In this document: in pieces, positions 12,294 through 20,859 of the stretch
Numbering within the stretch: the stretch's first letter is position 1
How the letters are laid out: the number at the start of each line of letters is the position of its first letter
Assembly: GCA_016716435.1 (NCBI GenBank)
Contig: JADJWI010000001.1
Coordinates: 62,001-126,000 of the forward strand
From: Acidobacteriota bacterium
Lineage (GTDB): Bacteria > Acidobacteriota > Blastocatellia > Pyrinomonadales > Pyrinomonadaceae
Length of the DNA: 64,000 nt
Reading direction: 5' to 3'
The notes under the pieces: model-generated
Database searches by the model: none
The model's input: only the letters and a program-made list of their open reading frames with translations
Told to the model about the DNA's origin: nothing
Translations under genes and position numbers: made by a program

Positions 12294-13937
12294 CTAAAGG
12301 TCCTCGATCCTTAGCTCGGTGTCTGCATATTTCCAGGCTTCGCGAAACTGCTTTTCGGCTTCTGCGGCTTCCTTCGCTTTTTTCTGTGCTTCCAGCGATT
12401 TCCATAGTCCGAACAAGGACCTGCCGTTGTTTCGCGTGTATTTCAGGTCTTCATGAAAGACCTCCTCGGCCTCGGCGAATTTGCCCATCTGCAAAAGCAC
12501 ACCGCCGAGGGTTTCCCGCGACGGATCCTGGATCAGGGGGGGTTCATTATAGTCAACCTGATCTTCCTCGACGATGGCCTTTTTCAGTAATTCGACCGCA
12601 GTCTCGCGGTCTCCTTTGGCGACTGCGATCGCCGCATCGAGCTTCGCGTAAGAAATGATGTCCATCCGCTGTAACATCGTAGAGATCTTGGCAAATTGTT
12701 CCGGCGGCATCGTCTTCGACATCATCTCGTTCTCTACGGCAACGGCCTCCACTAAGGCCTTTCGCTCCGCTTCGGCAGCGGGAATATCTTTCTTCGCCGC
12801 GTATGCCAGCGTCCGGGCCCAATGCCATGCGCCCGGCCGCACAGGATCGACCGGAAGTTTCAATATCTCATCCCATTTCCGGAATCGAACCAGCTGCATT
12901 ACGTCGTTTCCGCGATAAATTCGCTGCTCTGTTGGTGCGTTTGGAAAATTAAGATCAAAGACACGCTCGAGGGCGTTCCGGACCTTTTCATAATTCCCTT
13001 GCATGCTGTACGAATAGATCAGGAATGAATACACGTGCCCATAGTGCCACTGCTTGAAATCTTCCGTCAGGCCACTCATTGGAGTGCTCGCCGTCAATTC
13101 GTTGGCCTCTGCTGCGGTCTTGTAGTCGCCCATTCGCAAGTAGATGTGCGACGGCATGTGAATGATGTGGCCAAGCTCGGGTTGATCGAGTTTCAGTGAT
13201 TGAATATTGTTGGCAGCTGCCAGAGCACGTTCCGGAGTCGGTGAATCTTCTACAGCGTGGATGTAGATATGCGTCAGGCCAAGATGCCTCGGATGCTTTT
13301 TGAGCCCGGCTTCAAGAACCTCGACCATCTTCTGAGCGCCACCGATCGCGGTGCCGTCGTTTCGCCATTTTCCCCAAAATGGGCCCGTATTCCCAATGCT
13401 CATCGCATATAGCGTGGCGGCGTCCGGGTCATCTGGTTGTCGCTTATGAACTTCGGCCATCGCGTCGCGATACGCGATATACAGATCGCTCTGTTTAGCT
13501 CCGGCGTCACCGGGGAGGAGTTTCGCAAGTGCTTCTATATATGATCTTTCATTCGCCGGCGAACTAAGCGAAAGGGCCTTGCGGATAGCCTCGTTCGCAG
13601 CTTTCATATCGCGGACGGCCCCGGACTTCGCGTTGCCGAGCCCGCTCTTTGCAAGAGCGACGCCCCACCATGCTATCGCGAGGTTCGGATCGAGTTCCGT
13701 TGCCCGGACGAAAGAACGAGCGGCATCGACCTCGTTGAAGGCGTAGTAAAGCGAGAGGCCTTGGTCAAAGTACCGCTGGGCCTCCTGATCCGATGTCGAT
13801 ACCTTGTGATTGACGAATCCCCTGCTATGGAGTAATGCGATCGGCTTCTCGGCGACCGGCGCAGCATGGGCGGCATGTTGCGTAAATGCGGAACTGCAGA
13901 GCAGCAGAATTGCGACGAGTGCGAGGTGTATTTTCAC
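12294..13937 (-). CDS. Secreted tetratricopeptide-repeat protein
   Basis: A 547-residue protein with a signal peptide (MKIHLALVAILLLCSSAFTQ). TPR-like helix pairs begin at about 50 (AQRYFDQGLSLYYAFNEVDAARSFVRATELDPN) and recur to the C-terminus (GKFAEAEEVFHEDLKYTRNN, then KKAKEAAEAEKQFREAW). Between them are conserved-looking blocks such as HLGLTHIYIHAVEDSPTPERAL and LGHIIHMPSHIYLRMGDY, rich in histidine, which could bind metal; I recall this His-rich arrangement from large uncharacterised periplasmic TPR proteins. Role: likely protein-protein contact in the periplasm. It appears to stand alone, with a promoter in the gap upstream. Confidence 0.8.
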   Translation of the reverse strand: MKIHLALVAILLLCSSAFTQHAAHAAPVAEKPIALLHSRGFVNHKVSTSDQEAQRYFDQGLSLYYAFNEVDAARSFVRATELDPNLAIAWWGVALAKSGLGNAKSGAVRDMKAANEAIRKALSLSSPANERSYIEALAKLLPGDAGAKQSDLYIAYRDAMAEVHKRQPDDPDAATLYAMSIGNTGPFWGKWRNDGTAIGGAQKMVEVLEAGLKKHPRHLGLTHIYIHAVEDSPTPERALAAANNIQSLKLDQPELGHIIHMPSHIYLRMGDYKTAAEANELTASTPMSGLTEDFKQWHYGHVYSFLIYSYSMQGNYEKVRNALERVFDLNFPNAPTEQRIYRGNDVMQLVRFRKWDEILKLPVDPVRPGAWHWARTLAYAAKKDIPAAEAERKALVEAVAVENEMMSKTMPPEQFAKISTMLQRMDIISYAKLDAAIAVAKGDRETAVELLKKAIVEEDQVDYNEPPLIQDPSRETLGGVLLQMGKFAEAEEVFHEDLKYTRNNGRSLFGLWKSLEAQKKAKEAAEAEKQFREAWKYADTELRIEDL

Positions 13938-14337
13938 TATCTCTTCCTCCTTGGGGTTAGATCGCCGGTCGAGTGGAAGGCGTCGACTGAAAGTTAGTGC
14001 TTATATGCTCGATCAATGAGATCGACGCCTCAATGAAATAAATGGCTTTCGCTCGGACGGAGAACCGATCCAAACAGATCCGTCGTCGGTCTGTCGTTGC
14101 TATGCGGCGTATGATACGCCGATAACGAGTGAGATGTCCAACTATCAGCGGGACTCGAAGATAGCTTTTGCTGCATCGAGGTTTATGAACTTTCCACATC
14201 CGATCGGTGTGCCTCGGGACGGCCATTGGGCCAAACGTCGCGGTGCCGATCCCAATGACCGTACCGCGAGAATGCATCGGTCCATCAACATCTTGGGGCT
14301 GCATGCCCTAAATCACGCGTCTGAATTTTTGGTTACA
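13938..14337. other. Intergenic stretch without a supported gene
   Basis: About 400 bp between the TPR protein and the HNH gene. A small perfect hairpin CGGCGTAT/ATACGCCG lies near 14104-14121. A 115-residue minus-strand frame crosses it but has no ribosome site and no protein-like pattern. Confidence 0.4.
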
Positions 14338-14351
14338 CACAATATATTGTG
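14338..14351. promoter_or_regulatory. 14-bp palindrome upstream of the HNH gene
   Basis: CACAATATATTGTG is a perfect palindrome 60 bp before the HNH start, in AT-rich DNA. It has the size and symmetry of a dimeric repressor operator. Confidence 0.4.
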
Positions 14352-14410
14352 CTTGCCAGATATTGCCTTTTGATATTAAAGTAAAACCTGAATAAGGGAG
14401 GAGGTTAAGT

Positions 14411-14968
14411 TTGCTTACCGGAAGAGTATTGCTTTTGAACTTTTCTTACGAGCCGCTTGGCACCATTGGTGTTGCCCGGGCGGTGTGTCTGTGGTTTCGC
14501 GGCGCGGTCTTCATCGAAGAGCACGACGGCGACAACGTTCTCCGCTCTCCCTCGACGATTTTCCGTGTCCCATCTGTTATTCGGCTTCGGCATTATGTAA
14601 ACGTCCGCCGCACGCGTCGTGAAACGACGATGAAGCGTGCCCGGATCTACATCCGCGACCGTTATCGCTGCCAGTATTGCGGCGACCATCGGCTCGCCAA
14701 AGACCTGACGCTCGACCACATTCTCCCGCGGGCACAGGGCGGCGAAAGCACTCCGGCGAACCTGGTCACGGCCTGCGTTGCCTGCAACCAGCGGAAAGGC
14801 AACCGCACGCCGGAGCAGGCGCGAATGCCGCTCCTGACCTCGCAAAAACTGCTGAGGCTCGGGCTCGACCATGTTCTGCTCTGCCACTACGCCGAATCGC
14901 GGCCGGAGTGGAAGAAGTACTTGTTCATGGATGATCTGGGCGATGAGCAGGTTCGGGCCGCGGCCTGA
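14411..14968 (+). CDS. HNH endonuclease-like protein
   Basis: A 185-residue protein with an HNH domain at about 75-130: YRCQYCG, then LTLDHILPRAQGGES (His of the motif), NLVTACVACNQRKGNRTPEQA. The two CxxC pairs form the structural zinc site usual in the family. The N-terminal part (LLNFSYEPLGTIGVARAVCLW) is the conserved lead-in seen in a broad bacterial family of stand-alone HNH proteins of unknown biological role. The start is a TTG with a strong GGGAGGAGG just upstream; an ATG start with that site is not available. A hairpin terminator follows. Confidence 0.85.
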   Translation: MLTGRVLLLNFSYEPLGTIGVARAVCLWFRGAVFIEEHDGDNVLRSPSTIFRVPSVIRLRHYVNVRRTRRETTMKRARIYIRDRYRCQYCGDHRLAKDLTLDHILPRAQGGESTPANLVTACVACNQRKGNRTPEQARMPLLTSQKLLRLGLDHVLLCHYAESRPEWKKYLFMDDLGDEQVRAAA

Positions 14969-14994
14969 CCTTTTTTGCTATAGATAAATCAACG

Positions 14995-15029
14995 CGGCCG
15001 GTCACGTCGATCGGCCGTTTTCTTTTTTC
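14995..15029 (+). terminator. Terminator after the HNH gene
   Basis: CGGCCG at 14995-15000 pairs with CGGCCG at 15012-15017, followed by TTTTCTTTTTT. Confidence 0.7.
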
Positions 15030-15031
15030 TC

Positions 15032-15108
15032 GGCGGAGTAGTTTAATTGGACAAAATCCCGGCCTCATAAGCCGAAGACTGTAGGTTCGAGTCCTGCCTC
15101 CGCGACCA
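15032..15108 (+). tRNA. tRNA-Met-type (anticodon CAT)
   Basis: Acceptor GGCGGAG/CTCCGCG with a G-G mismatch at 1-72, D-stem GTTT/AAAT, anticodon stem CGGC/GCCG around CTCATAA (CAT), T-loop TTCGAGT and encoded CCA. A 1-72 mismatch is typical of initiator tRNA, but the T11-A24 pair and lack of three G-C pairs at the bottom of the anticodon stem argue against it. Confidence 0.85.
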
Positions 15109-15239
15109 TTTTTTTGAGACGGCTATTCGGTTGCGTGACATTTGTCCGCATCCGGGTGTAAACTGCGTCTTTCAAAGTAAGCGAGGGCGTCCGAAACATT
15201 CCGGACGCTTTCGCTTTTTTGCATTGGAGAATATTGGCT

Positions 15240-15716
15240 ATGCGATATTTTAGAAACGAGAAAGAGATACTCGACCTTGTGGCGAGCTTTGAATCGGCAA
15301 CCATCGCTCGCGAGGATTGGCGGCACGCAGAGCACCTTGTCGTTGGGCTTTTCTATGCCGAGAGATACGGCTTGGAGGTCGGCACGGCCAGGATGCGTAC
15401 GGGCATACTTCGGCTTCTGGAGAAGGGCTTTGGCGTAGATCTGTCGAAAGAAATGCCCTACCACGAGACCATTACGGTCTTTTGGATGCGAACGGCCTAC
15501 GCGTTTCTGCTGATGACCCGCGGAGCCACAACGGTCGAAAGGACGAACGCCCTGATCGCCGCGTTCGATAAGGACTTCCCGCTCCGGTTCTACAGCCGCG
15601 AGCGGCTATTTTCGGAAGAGGCCCGGGCCGAATATATCAGCCCGGACCTTTTTCAGGAGGGGTCGTTGGAGGAAGAGATACATCGTTCGCTGATGCATGC
15701 CGAAGCGTTCGCGTGA
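15240..15716 (+). CDS. Conserved-looking unknown protein
   Basis: A 158-residue soluble protein. I take the ATG at 15240 (MRYFRNEKEILDLVASFESATI); the longer frame adds seven residues. The segment WRHAEHLVVGLFYAERYGLE and then MPYHETITVFWMRTAYAFL are histidine-rich helical blocks, and the fold is likely all-helical. I recall similar short proteins annotated only as hypothetical, sometimes next to enzymes. No metal motif can be proven. It converges on the globin gene with a 14-bp gap. Confidence 0.65.
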   Translation: MRYFRNEKEILDLVASFESATIAREDWRHAEHLVVGLFYAERYGLEVGTARMRTGILRLLEKGFGVDLSKEMPYHETITVFWMRTAYAFLLMTRGATTVERTNALIAAFDKDFPLRFYSRERLFSEEARAEYISPDLFQEGSLEEEIHRSLMHAEAFA

Positions 15717-15730
15717 TCTGTGTCGTCCGC

Positions 15731-16153
15731 CTAGGCGACGGCGACGGCAGAGCGGCTCGCGTCTTTCATGGTCTCGGCCAGGATCGTATAGGCAGCCGCC
15801 CAAGCCTCTTCGGTCTCGCTCGTGAAATCGGACCCGAGGCCCTGTGCGAGTGTCCAGAGCAGTGCCGAACCCACGGTTTCGTAGTGCGAATCCTCGACGC
15901 CGTAGCCGGCATGCCTTGCCCCGAGCGACCGAACCGCCGGGACAATTTCATTAAGCCGATCGAGGCCCTTAACGGCGACGCCGATCATCTGCATCAACTT
16001 CTTTCCCTGTTCGCCGAGATCGCCTTTGAAGAGGCCTCGCAATGCAGGGTCGATCTCGAACAATCGGCCGTAGAAAAGTGCCGCGGCTTCGTCGGCCCGC
16101 GGGGCGATCTTGTCGAAGCTTTCCGTTACCAATTGGATCTGTTCATTCGTCAT
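15731..16153 (-). CDS. Single-domain globin
   Basis: A 140-residue globin of the bacterial Vgb/flavohaemoglobin-head type. It has the full helix series A to H. The opening TNEQIQLVTESFDKIAPRADEAAALFYGRLFEIDP matches the family A-B helices with Phe in the CD region (LRGLF), and LGARHAGYGVEDSHYETVG holds the proximal His on helix F. No reductase domain follows. Likely role: binding oxygen or detoxifying nitric oxide in the cytoplasm. It is 21 bp from the CHAP protein on the same strand. Confidence 0.88.
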   Translation of the reverse strand: MTNEQIQLVTESFDKIAPRADEAAALFYGRLFEIDPALRGLFKGDLGEQGKKLMQMIGVAVKGLDRLNEIVPAVRSLGARHAGYGVEDSHYETVGSALLWTLAQGLGSDFTSETEEAWAAAYTILAETMKDASRSAVAVA

Positions 16154-16174
16154 TGTTGTGTCCTCCTGATCTGG

Positions 16175-16657
16175 CTAAACGATGCGTATGATCACCCGCA
16201 TATCGACAATATTCCGTGTCCTTTGCTTTAGGCTGTAACCGCGATTCATCTGTGACTGGTTGCCGTCAACCGTGTGTACTATCGTGCCAGGCCCTTGGCT
16301 GACGACGATGCCGATATGCCCGTTCTTCATCACATAAATGTCACCGGGGTAGCACGGACTTGTCCGCAAGATACAGTCCCGGTTTTCATTTGCCCACTTA
16401 GTCAGCTTGTACCCGCTCCAAAGCTTTTCCGGGATGAACGGCAGCGGCACAGCAAACTTATTTGCAGCCTCGCTCAGGCAGTAGTAAACGAAAAAGCCGC
16501 ACCATTCGTGATTCGCCGATTTTGGCGAATGCGCCCGGGCTTTATAGATGTCGATCTGGGGCCCGCGATTCTGAGCCCCTACCTCTTTCACGCCCTTCGC
16601 CTCTTCCCGCAAGGCGACCACGGCCGCCTCGTATCTAACATGTTCGTATCTGTCCAT
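16175..16657 (-). CDS. CHAP-domain amidase-like protein
   Basis: A 160-residue protein resembling cysteine amidase/endopeptidases of peptidoglycan. HEWCGFFVYYCLSEA carries the likely nucleophile Cys (about residue 53), and NGHIGIVVSQGPGTIVHTVDGN carries the catalytic His. The signature is the usual A-W-C-x-x-F...H arrangement of CHAP domains, with EVGAQNRGPQIDIYK ahead of the Cys. No signal peptide is visible, which is unusual for a wall enzyme and suggests cytoplasmic action, toxin-like use or a missed upstream start. It lies next to the globin gene on the same strand. Confidence 0.75.
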   Translation of the reverse strand: MDRYEHVRYEAAVVALREEAKGVKEVGAQNRGPQIDIYKARAHSPKSANHEWCGFFVYYCLSEAANKFAVPLPFIPEKLWSGYKLTKWANENRDCILRTSPCYPGDIYVMKNGHIGIVVSQGPGTIVHTVDGNQSQMNRGYSLKQRTRNIVDMRVIIRIV

Positions 16658-16856
16658 CTTTTTCTCTCCGAGGAATAAAATCCAGAATCTGCGGCATAGG
16701 AGGCGGTCCTTATTGTTCGTTCCTTGCCGACCTCATCTTCCTCCATCTGAAGAAGAATGCGTTCGCGCAATGAAAGAACTATCATCGGCGAGAATTATTT
16801 TTCCCGACTTCGTGTGGTAAATTTGTCAACCTAAGGATTTGCGGGTTGTTTATCGG

Positions 16857-17423
16857 ATGGCGGGAGTAGATTCAACGAATGTAACAGAGCTTTTGCGACG
16901 CTGGAGCGACGGCGATGAGGCAGCTTTGGCGGAGCTGACGCCGGTCGTCCACGACGAACTTCGGCGGATCGCCCGGCGGTATATGGCCCGCGAACGCGGC
17001 GACCACACGCTACAGCCGACGGCCTTGGTCAATGAGGCTTTCATTCGTCTGATCGGTTGGGACAATGCGAAGTTTGATAACCGCTCGCATTTTTACGGCG
17101 TCGCGGCTCAACTGATGCGGCGGATATTGGTCGATTTCGCCCGAAAGCGCCCGAAGCAGGACGGGACCGTTCTGCTCAAGCTTTCGATCGAAGCCGCCGC
17201 GGAAATGGACGGCTCGCCCGATCCTGAGATCCTGTCACTCGACGAAGCCCTCACCGCACTCGCCGAATTCGACGAGCGGAAAGCCCGCATCGTCGAACTC
17301 CGATTCTTCGGCGGACTATCCGTAGAGGAAACCGCCACAGCGATCGGCGTTGCCCCGATAACCATTATGCGCGAATGGCAGAAGGCCAAGGCGTGGTTGT
17401 ACCTTCAACTCCAAAAGACCTGA
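16857..17423 (+). CDS. ECF-type sigma factor (Acidobacteria-style)
   Basis: A 188-residue sigma-70-like factor. Region 2: ELTPVVHDELRRIARRYMARERGDHTLQPTALVNEAFIRLI, then MRRILVDFARKR. Region 4: LAEFDERKARIVELRFFGGLSVEETATAIGVAPITIMREWQKAKAWLYLQL. The DHTLQPTALVNEA block marks the ECF subfamily that in Acidobacteria and Planctomycetes is commonly encoded beside Pkn-type kinases, and one follows 500 bp later, though a small minus-strand gene intervenes. I chose the ATG at 16857; a TTG at 16839 is also open. Confidence 0.9.
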   Translation: MAGVDSTNVTELLRRWSDGDEAALAELTPVVHDELRRIARRYMARERGDHTLQPTALVNEAFIRLIGWDNAKFDNRSHFYGVAAQLMRRILVDFARKRPKQDGTVLLKLSIEAAAEMDGSPDPEILSLDEALTALAEFDERKARIVELRFFGGLSVEETATAIGVAPITIMREWQKAKAWLYLQLQKT

Positions 17424-17434
17424 TAAAACAAGAC

Positions 17435-17773
17435 TTAGTCGAAGAGTACTATCTCCCAGTTGATGTCGGCATATTTCGGTATATTGTAGAGAGCGTCAAA
17501 TCCGTGAAACGTCCCTTTTCCTCTCCGGCCGACATCCTTTCGGTCGAAATCGTAAAGCCACATTGAGCTGTCGCCTTTGCCGTTACTTAGGCTGAACGTT
17601 CCCAAGCCGCGGCCTGTAGCCTTGTGTTGATACCAAGTGCCGCCGCTCGGGATTATGTGCATTCCCTCCGTTCGCGTCCAGGTATCAAAATCCCCGGAAT
17701 ACCATTTGTAGCTGACCTCCAACATCGCCTGAAGCCGGCCGTATGAAACAAGTACCGTCGTGATCTGTGCCAT
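17435..17773 (-). CDS. Unknown 112-residue protein
   Basis: I start at the ATG at 17773 (MAQITTVLVSYGRLQAMLE), which has GGAGGAAAT in front. Strand-rich, with several Trp residues (YKWYSGDFDTWTRTEG, GGTWYQHKATG) and a Gly-rich centre; it looks like a small beta-barrel or sandwich but no family is recognised. It sits between the sigma factor and the kinase on the opposite strand, with the three genes forming a divergent-convergent arrangement. Confidence 0.6.
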   Translation of the reverse strand: MAQITTVLVSYGRLQAMLEVSYKWYSGDFDTWTRTEGMHIIPSGGTWYQHKATGRGLGTFSLSNGKGDSSMWLYDFDRKDVGRRGKGTFHGFDALYNIPKYADINWEIVLFD

Positions 17774-17935
17774 ATTTCCTCCAATTAGCTGCGAACATAA
17801 GTTCGTGCAATCGGGAATGCGGTTCAGAGCCCGAAAACCTATCACCGGATCGGGAATTTTCCATTTGCCCTTCTAATTATGCTAACTTTGTGGCGATCCT
17901 GATTTTGTCCGTCGGTAGCACGGACAACCCTTTTT

Positions 17936-19744
17936 ATGGACGCGGAACGCTGGAAAGAGATCGACGCGATACTCGACGCCGCACTCGAACTGCCGGCGGC
18001 GGAGCGGGAGGCGTTCATCGCAAGCCGTACGTCCCATGATGCCGAACTCGGGACCGCCGTCGCCGAACTCCTCAGGGCAGCCGCAAAGTCTGATCGTTTC
18101 ATGGAGCGGCCGGCCATCAGCCTTGCCGCCGAATCGCTTGCCAACGCCGAGACCGAACGAACGAAGATCGGTCTGGTCGGTGCCGTAATTGCCAATTACC
18201 GTATCGAGCGAATGATCGGTGCCGGTGGAATGGGCGATGTTTATCTCGCCTTTGACGAAAAGCTGAAACGTAACGTCGCGCTCAAGATCCTGCCTCCCGA
18301 ATTCAGCTCAAATGACGATCGCGTCATCCGCTTCGAACTTGAGGCTCGAGCCGTTTCGAAGCTAAACCATCCCGGTATCGTCACACTCTACGACATTGGC
18401 GTTTTTCAGGGTGTTAACTTCATCGCGACCGAGTTCGTTGAGGGCCGTACCTTGCGTGAGCTGATGAGGGGCGAGTTCAGGCTGCGCAATATCATTGCAA
18501 ATTCCATCCAGATCTGCGACGCCCTTTCCGCTGCACATGAAAGCGGCATCGTCCATCGCGACATCAAGCCCGAGAACATAATGATCCGTCGCGACGGCTA
18601 TGCAAAGGTGCTAGATTTCGGCCTGGCGAAGCTTACCGAGGTAGGGCCGGAATCGCTGCAGGGCTTTTCCGCGACCCAGAATGGCAGCATAATCGGCACG
18701 CCTGCCTATATGTCGCCGGTGCAGATAACGGGCGATAAGATCGACCGCAGGACCGACCTCTGGAGTGCCGGTGTCGTGCTGTGCGAATTCCTGACCGGCA
18801 AGCATCCCTTCAAAGAAAAGGACCGGCGAACAACCTTTGCCGCGATCCTGAATCGCCCACCCGAGCTGCCGAGCAGACTTAATCCGGATATCCCGGAAGA
18901 ACTCGACCGCATACTTCTCAAACTTCTTGAAAAAGACCCCGACCGCGGATATCAAACGGCCGCCGAACTTCGGGGCGACCTCAGAACGCTGCTGCGGCAG
19001 ATCGAGACCTCGGAAACACTTACGGCAAGCGGCTCCGGCAATCACCTCGGCCAGTCGGGCCAAGGCATCGAATGGTCGCTTTATGCCGCGGTCGTTTTTG
19101 CGGCCTTGCTGACAGGCTTTGCGATCTTTTATCTTTTCTTCACCGAGCCGCGTTCCGGCTTTTCCAAATGGGCCGCCGCCGAAAACGTTCCGATAACTTT
19201 CGAGGCCGGCACCGAGGCGTATCCTTCACTTTCGCCGGACGGACGTTCGCTCGTTTATACGGCCGATACCGGGAAAGGCGACGACATTTATCTGCTGAGG
19301 ATCGGCGGTTCAAATGCGATCAACCTGACGGCAGATTCACCCAATCGGGACACGATGCCCGCCTTCTCGCCTGACGGCAACACCATCGCGTTTCGTTCGG
19401 ACCGGGAACCTGCGGGTATTTATCTGATGGGTGCGACGGGCGAAAACCCGCGGCGGATCTCGGACATCGGCTTTTCACCGACCTGGTCGCCCGACGGTAG
19501 ATACATCGCCGTCGCCACCGGACACCAGCCGATCCCGGCGGTAAAGGCCCGTAGTTCGATATGGATAATCGAGGTCTCAACCGGAAACAAGAGGCAATTG
19601 CTGGACGGAAGTGCCCTACAGCCAAGCTGGTCACCGCGGGGCGACCGCATTGCTTACTGGCGGACCGGAGATTCCGGGCGAACGGGTCATCGAAACGATA
19701 CCCGCGGCAGGCGGAACCCCCGTGGTCTTCGCCGGCGAAGGTAA
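17936..19744 (+). CDS. Serine/threonine protein kinase with PD40 repeats, N-terminal part (frameshifted gene)
   Basis: A 602-residue open frame. Kinase domain at about 88-360: IGAGGMGDVYLAFD (Gly loop), VALKILPPEF with the ATP Lys, IVHRDIKPENIM (catalytic loop), DFGLAKL (Mg loop) and GTPAYMSPVQ. One membrane helix at about 380-400 (YAAVVFAALLTGFAIFYLFF) separates it from extracytoplasmic PD40/TolB-type propeller repeats (YPSLSPDGRSLVYTAD, PAFSPDGNTIAFRSD). The frame goes off at about 19678: after RIAYWRTGDSG the reading continues naturally only one base later, as ERVIETIPAAGG, in the neighbouring frame. One G too many in the GGG at 19676-19678 explains it. With the second part it makes one protein of about 950 residues. 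Confidence 0.9.
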   Translation: MDAERWKEIDAILDAALELPAAEREAFIASRTSHDAELGTAVAELLRAAAKSDRFMERPAISLAAESLANAETERTKIGLVGAVIANYRIERMIGAGGMGDVYLAFDEKLKRNVALKILPPEFSSNDDRVIRFELEARAVSKLNHPGIVTLYDIGVFQGVNFIATEFVEGRTLRELMRGEFRLRNIIANSIQICDALSAAHESGIVHRDIKPENIMIRRDGYAKVLDFGLAKLTEVGPESLQGFSATQNGSIIGTPAYMSPVQITGDKIDRRTDLWSAGVVLCEFLTGKHPFKEKDRRTTFAAILNRPPELPSRLNPDIPEELDRILLKLLEKDPDRGYQTAAELRGDLRTLLRQIETSETLTASGSGNHLGQSGQGIEWSLYAAVVFAALLTGFAIFYLFFTEPRSGFSKWAAAENVPITFEAGTEAYPSLSPDGRSLVYTADTGKGDDIYLLRIGGSNAINLTADSPNRDTMPAFSPDGNTIAFRSDREPAGIYLMGATGENPRRISDIGFSPTWSPDGRYIAVATGHQPIPAVKARSSIWIIEVSTGNKRQLLDGSALQPSWSPRGDRIAYWRTGDSGRTGHRNDTRGRRNPRGLRRRR

Positions 19745-20795
19745 CACCAATTGGAACCCGGTTTGGTCGCCGGACGGCACACATCTCTATTTCGCAAGCG
19801 ATCGCCGCGGGAATATGGCCTTTTACCGGGCCGAGATCAATTTGATCACGGGTCTTCCGCTGACCGAGGCCCAACTTGTCCCGACACCGGGCCGATACAA
19901 CCGCCATATCGCATTCTCGGCGGATGGCAGGCGGATGGCGTATGTTCAGACCTCCAATCGGTCTAACATCAAGCGGCTTGACCTTAATCCGGAAACCGGC
20001 AAGGCGATCGCCGGCCCTTCATGGGTGACGCGGGGTGACTTTGAATTCTCCAATATCGATATCTCGCCTGACGGTAAACGCATATACGCCCGGCTCATCA
20101 GAAAATCGCAAGACGATATTGTGGCTGTCGCGGCCGATACCGGAAACATTCAGGACCTTACAAACGACCTGCCTTTCGATCGCTACCCGCGTGTCTCTCC
20201 CGATGGCTCCCGCGTGATCTTTGTTTCCGACAGGTCCGGCACCTATCAGCTTTGGATCATGAGTTCGGACGGCACCGGGCTGCGGCAGTTGACGCCCGAT
20301 TCCGATGGGACCGCGTCGATCCCTTCCTGGTCACCGGACGGAAAAAGGATCACCTACGATAACGAACGCACCACGTTCCTAGCAGAACTCAACGATTCGT
20401 TTGAGATGGTCAACGTGACGCCGCTTCCGCTAACCGAGAACGGCGGATGGTTCCGCGTTTGGTCGTGGTCGCCGGATGGAAAATACCTTGGCGGAAATTT
20501 CGATTCCGCCCACGGGCCCGGCATGGGCTACTACGATATCGCGGCACGAAAATATCACCGGGTTATTGACTTCCCCGCCTTTCCGAGTTGGCTCAGCGAT
20601 TCTCGGAGAATGATCTTCATCCGCGACCGGAAACCCGTCATGGCCGACATTACGACTGGTGAGGTTCGTGAAGTATTTCCCGAGATCGCCGAGGACATAC
20701 GTAACATCAAAGTGAGCAGCGATGGACGGACCGTTTTTTACTCGACCCACGAGAACGAATCCGACATTTGGATGCTGGACCTCGCTGATGAATGA
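19611..20795 (+). CDS. PD40 propeller, C-terminal part of the frameshifted kinase gene
   Basis: Open frame of 394 residues; the segment before about 19677 is out of frame for the joined product. It continues the same propeller with repeated WSPDG/SPDG motifs: NPVWSPDGTHLYFASDRRG, IDISPDGKRIYARLI, PRVSPDGSRVIFVSDRSG, PSWSPDGKRITYDNE and a last WSWSPDGKYLGGNFD, then VSSDGRTVFYSTHENESDIWML. It has no signal or start site of its own, supporting that it belongs to the preceding kinase frame. Such kinases probably sense a ligand outside the membrane and phosphorylate cytoplasmic targets. cysS follows 64 bp later on the same strand. Confidence 0.85.
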   Translation: MPYSQAGHRGATALLTGGPEIPGERVIETIPAAGGTPVVFAGEGNTNWNPVWSPDGTHLYFASDRRGNMAFYRAEINLITGLPLTEAQLVPTPGRYNRHIAFSADGRRMAYVQTSNRSNIKRLDLNPETGKAIAGPSWVTRGDFEFSNIDISPDGKRIYARLIRKSQDDIVAVAADTGNIQDLTNDLPFDRYPRVSPDGSRVIFVSDRSGTYQLWIMSSDGTGLRQLTPDSDGTASIPSWSPDGKRITYDNERTTFLAELNDSFEMVNVTPLPLTENGGWFRVWSWSPDGKYLGGNFDSAHGPGMGYYDIAARKYHRVIDFPAFPSWLSDSRRMIFIRDRKPVMADITTGEVREVFPEIAEDIRNIKVSSDGRTVFYSTHENESDIWMLDLADE

Positions 20796-20859
20796 CCCTC
20801 CGCATTGAGCACCTTGACCGGAACTAATATACTGAAGTTTTCGTTCTTAACGGACACGT

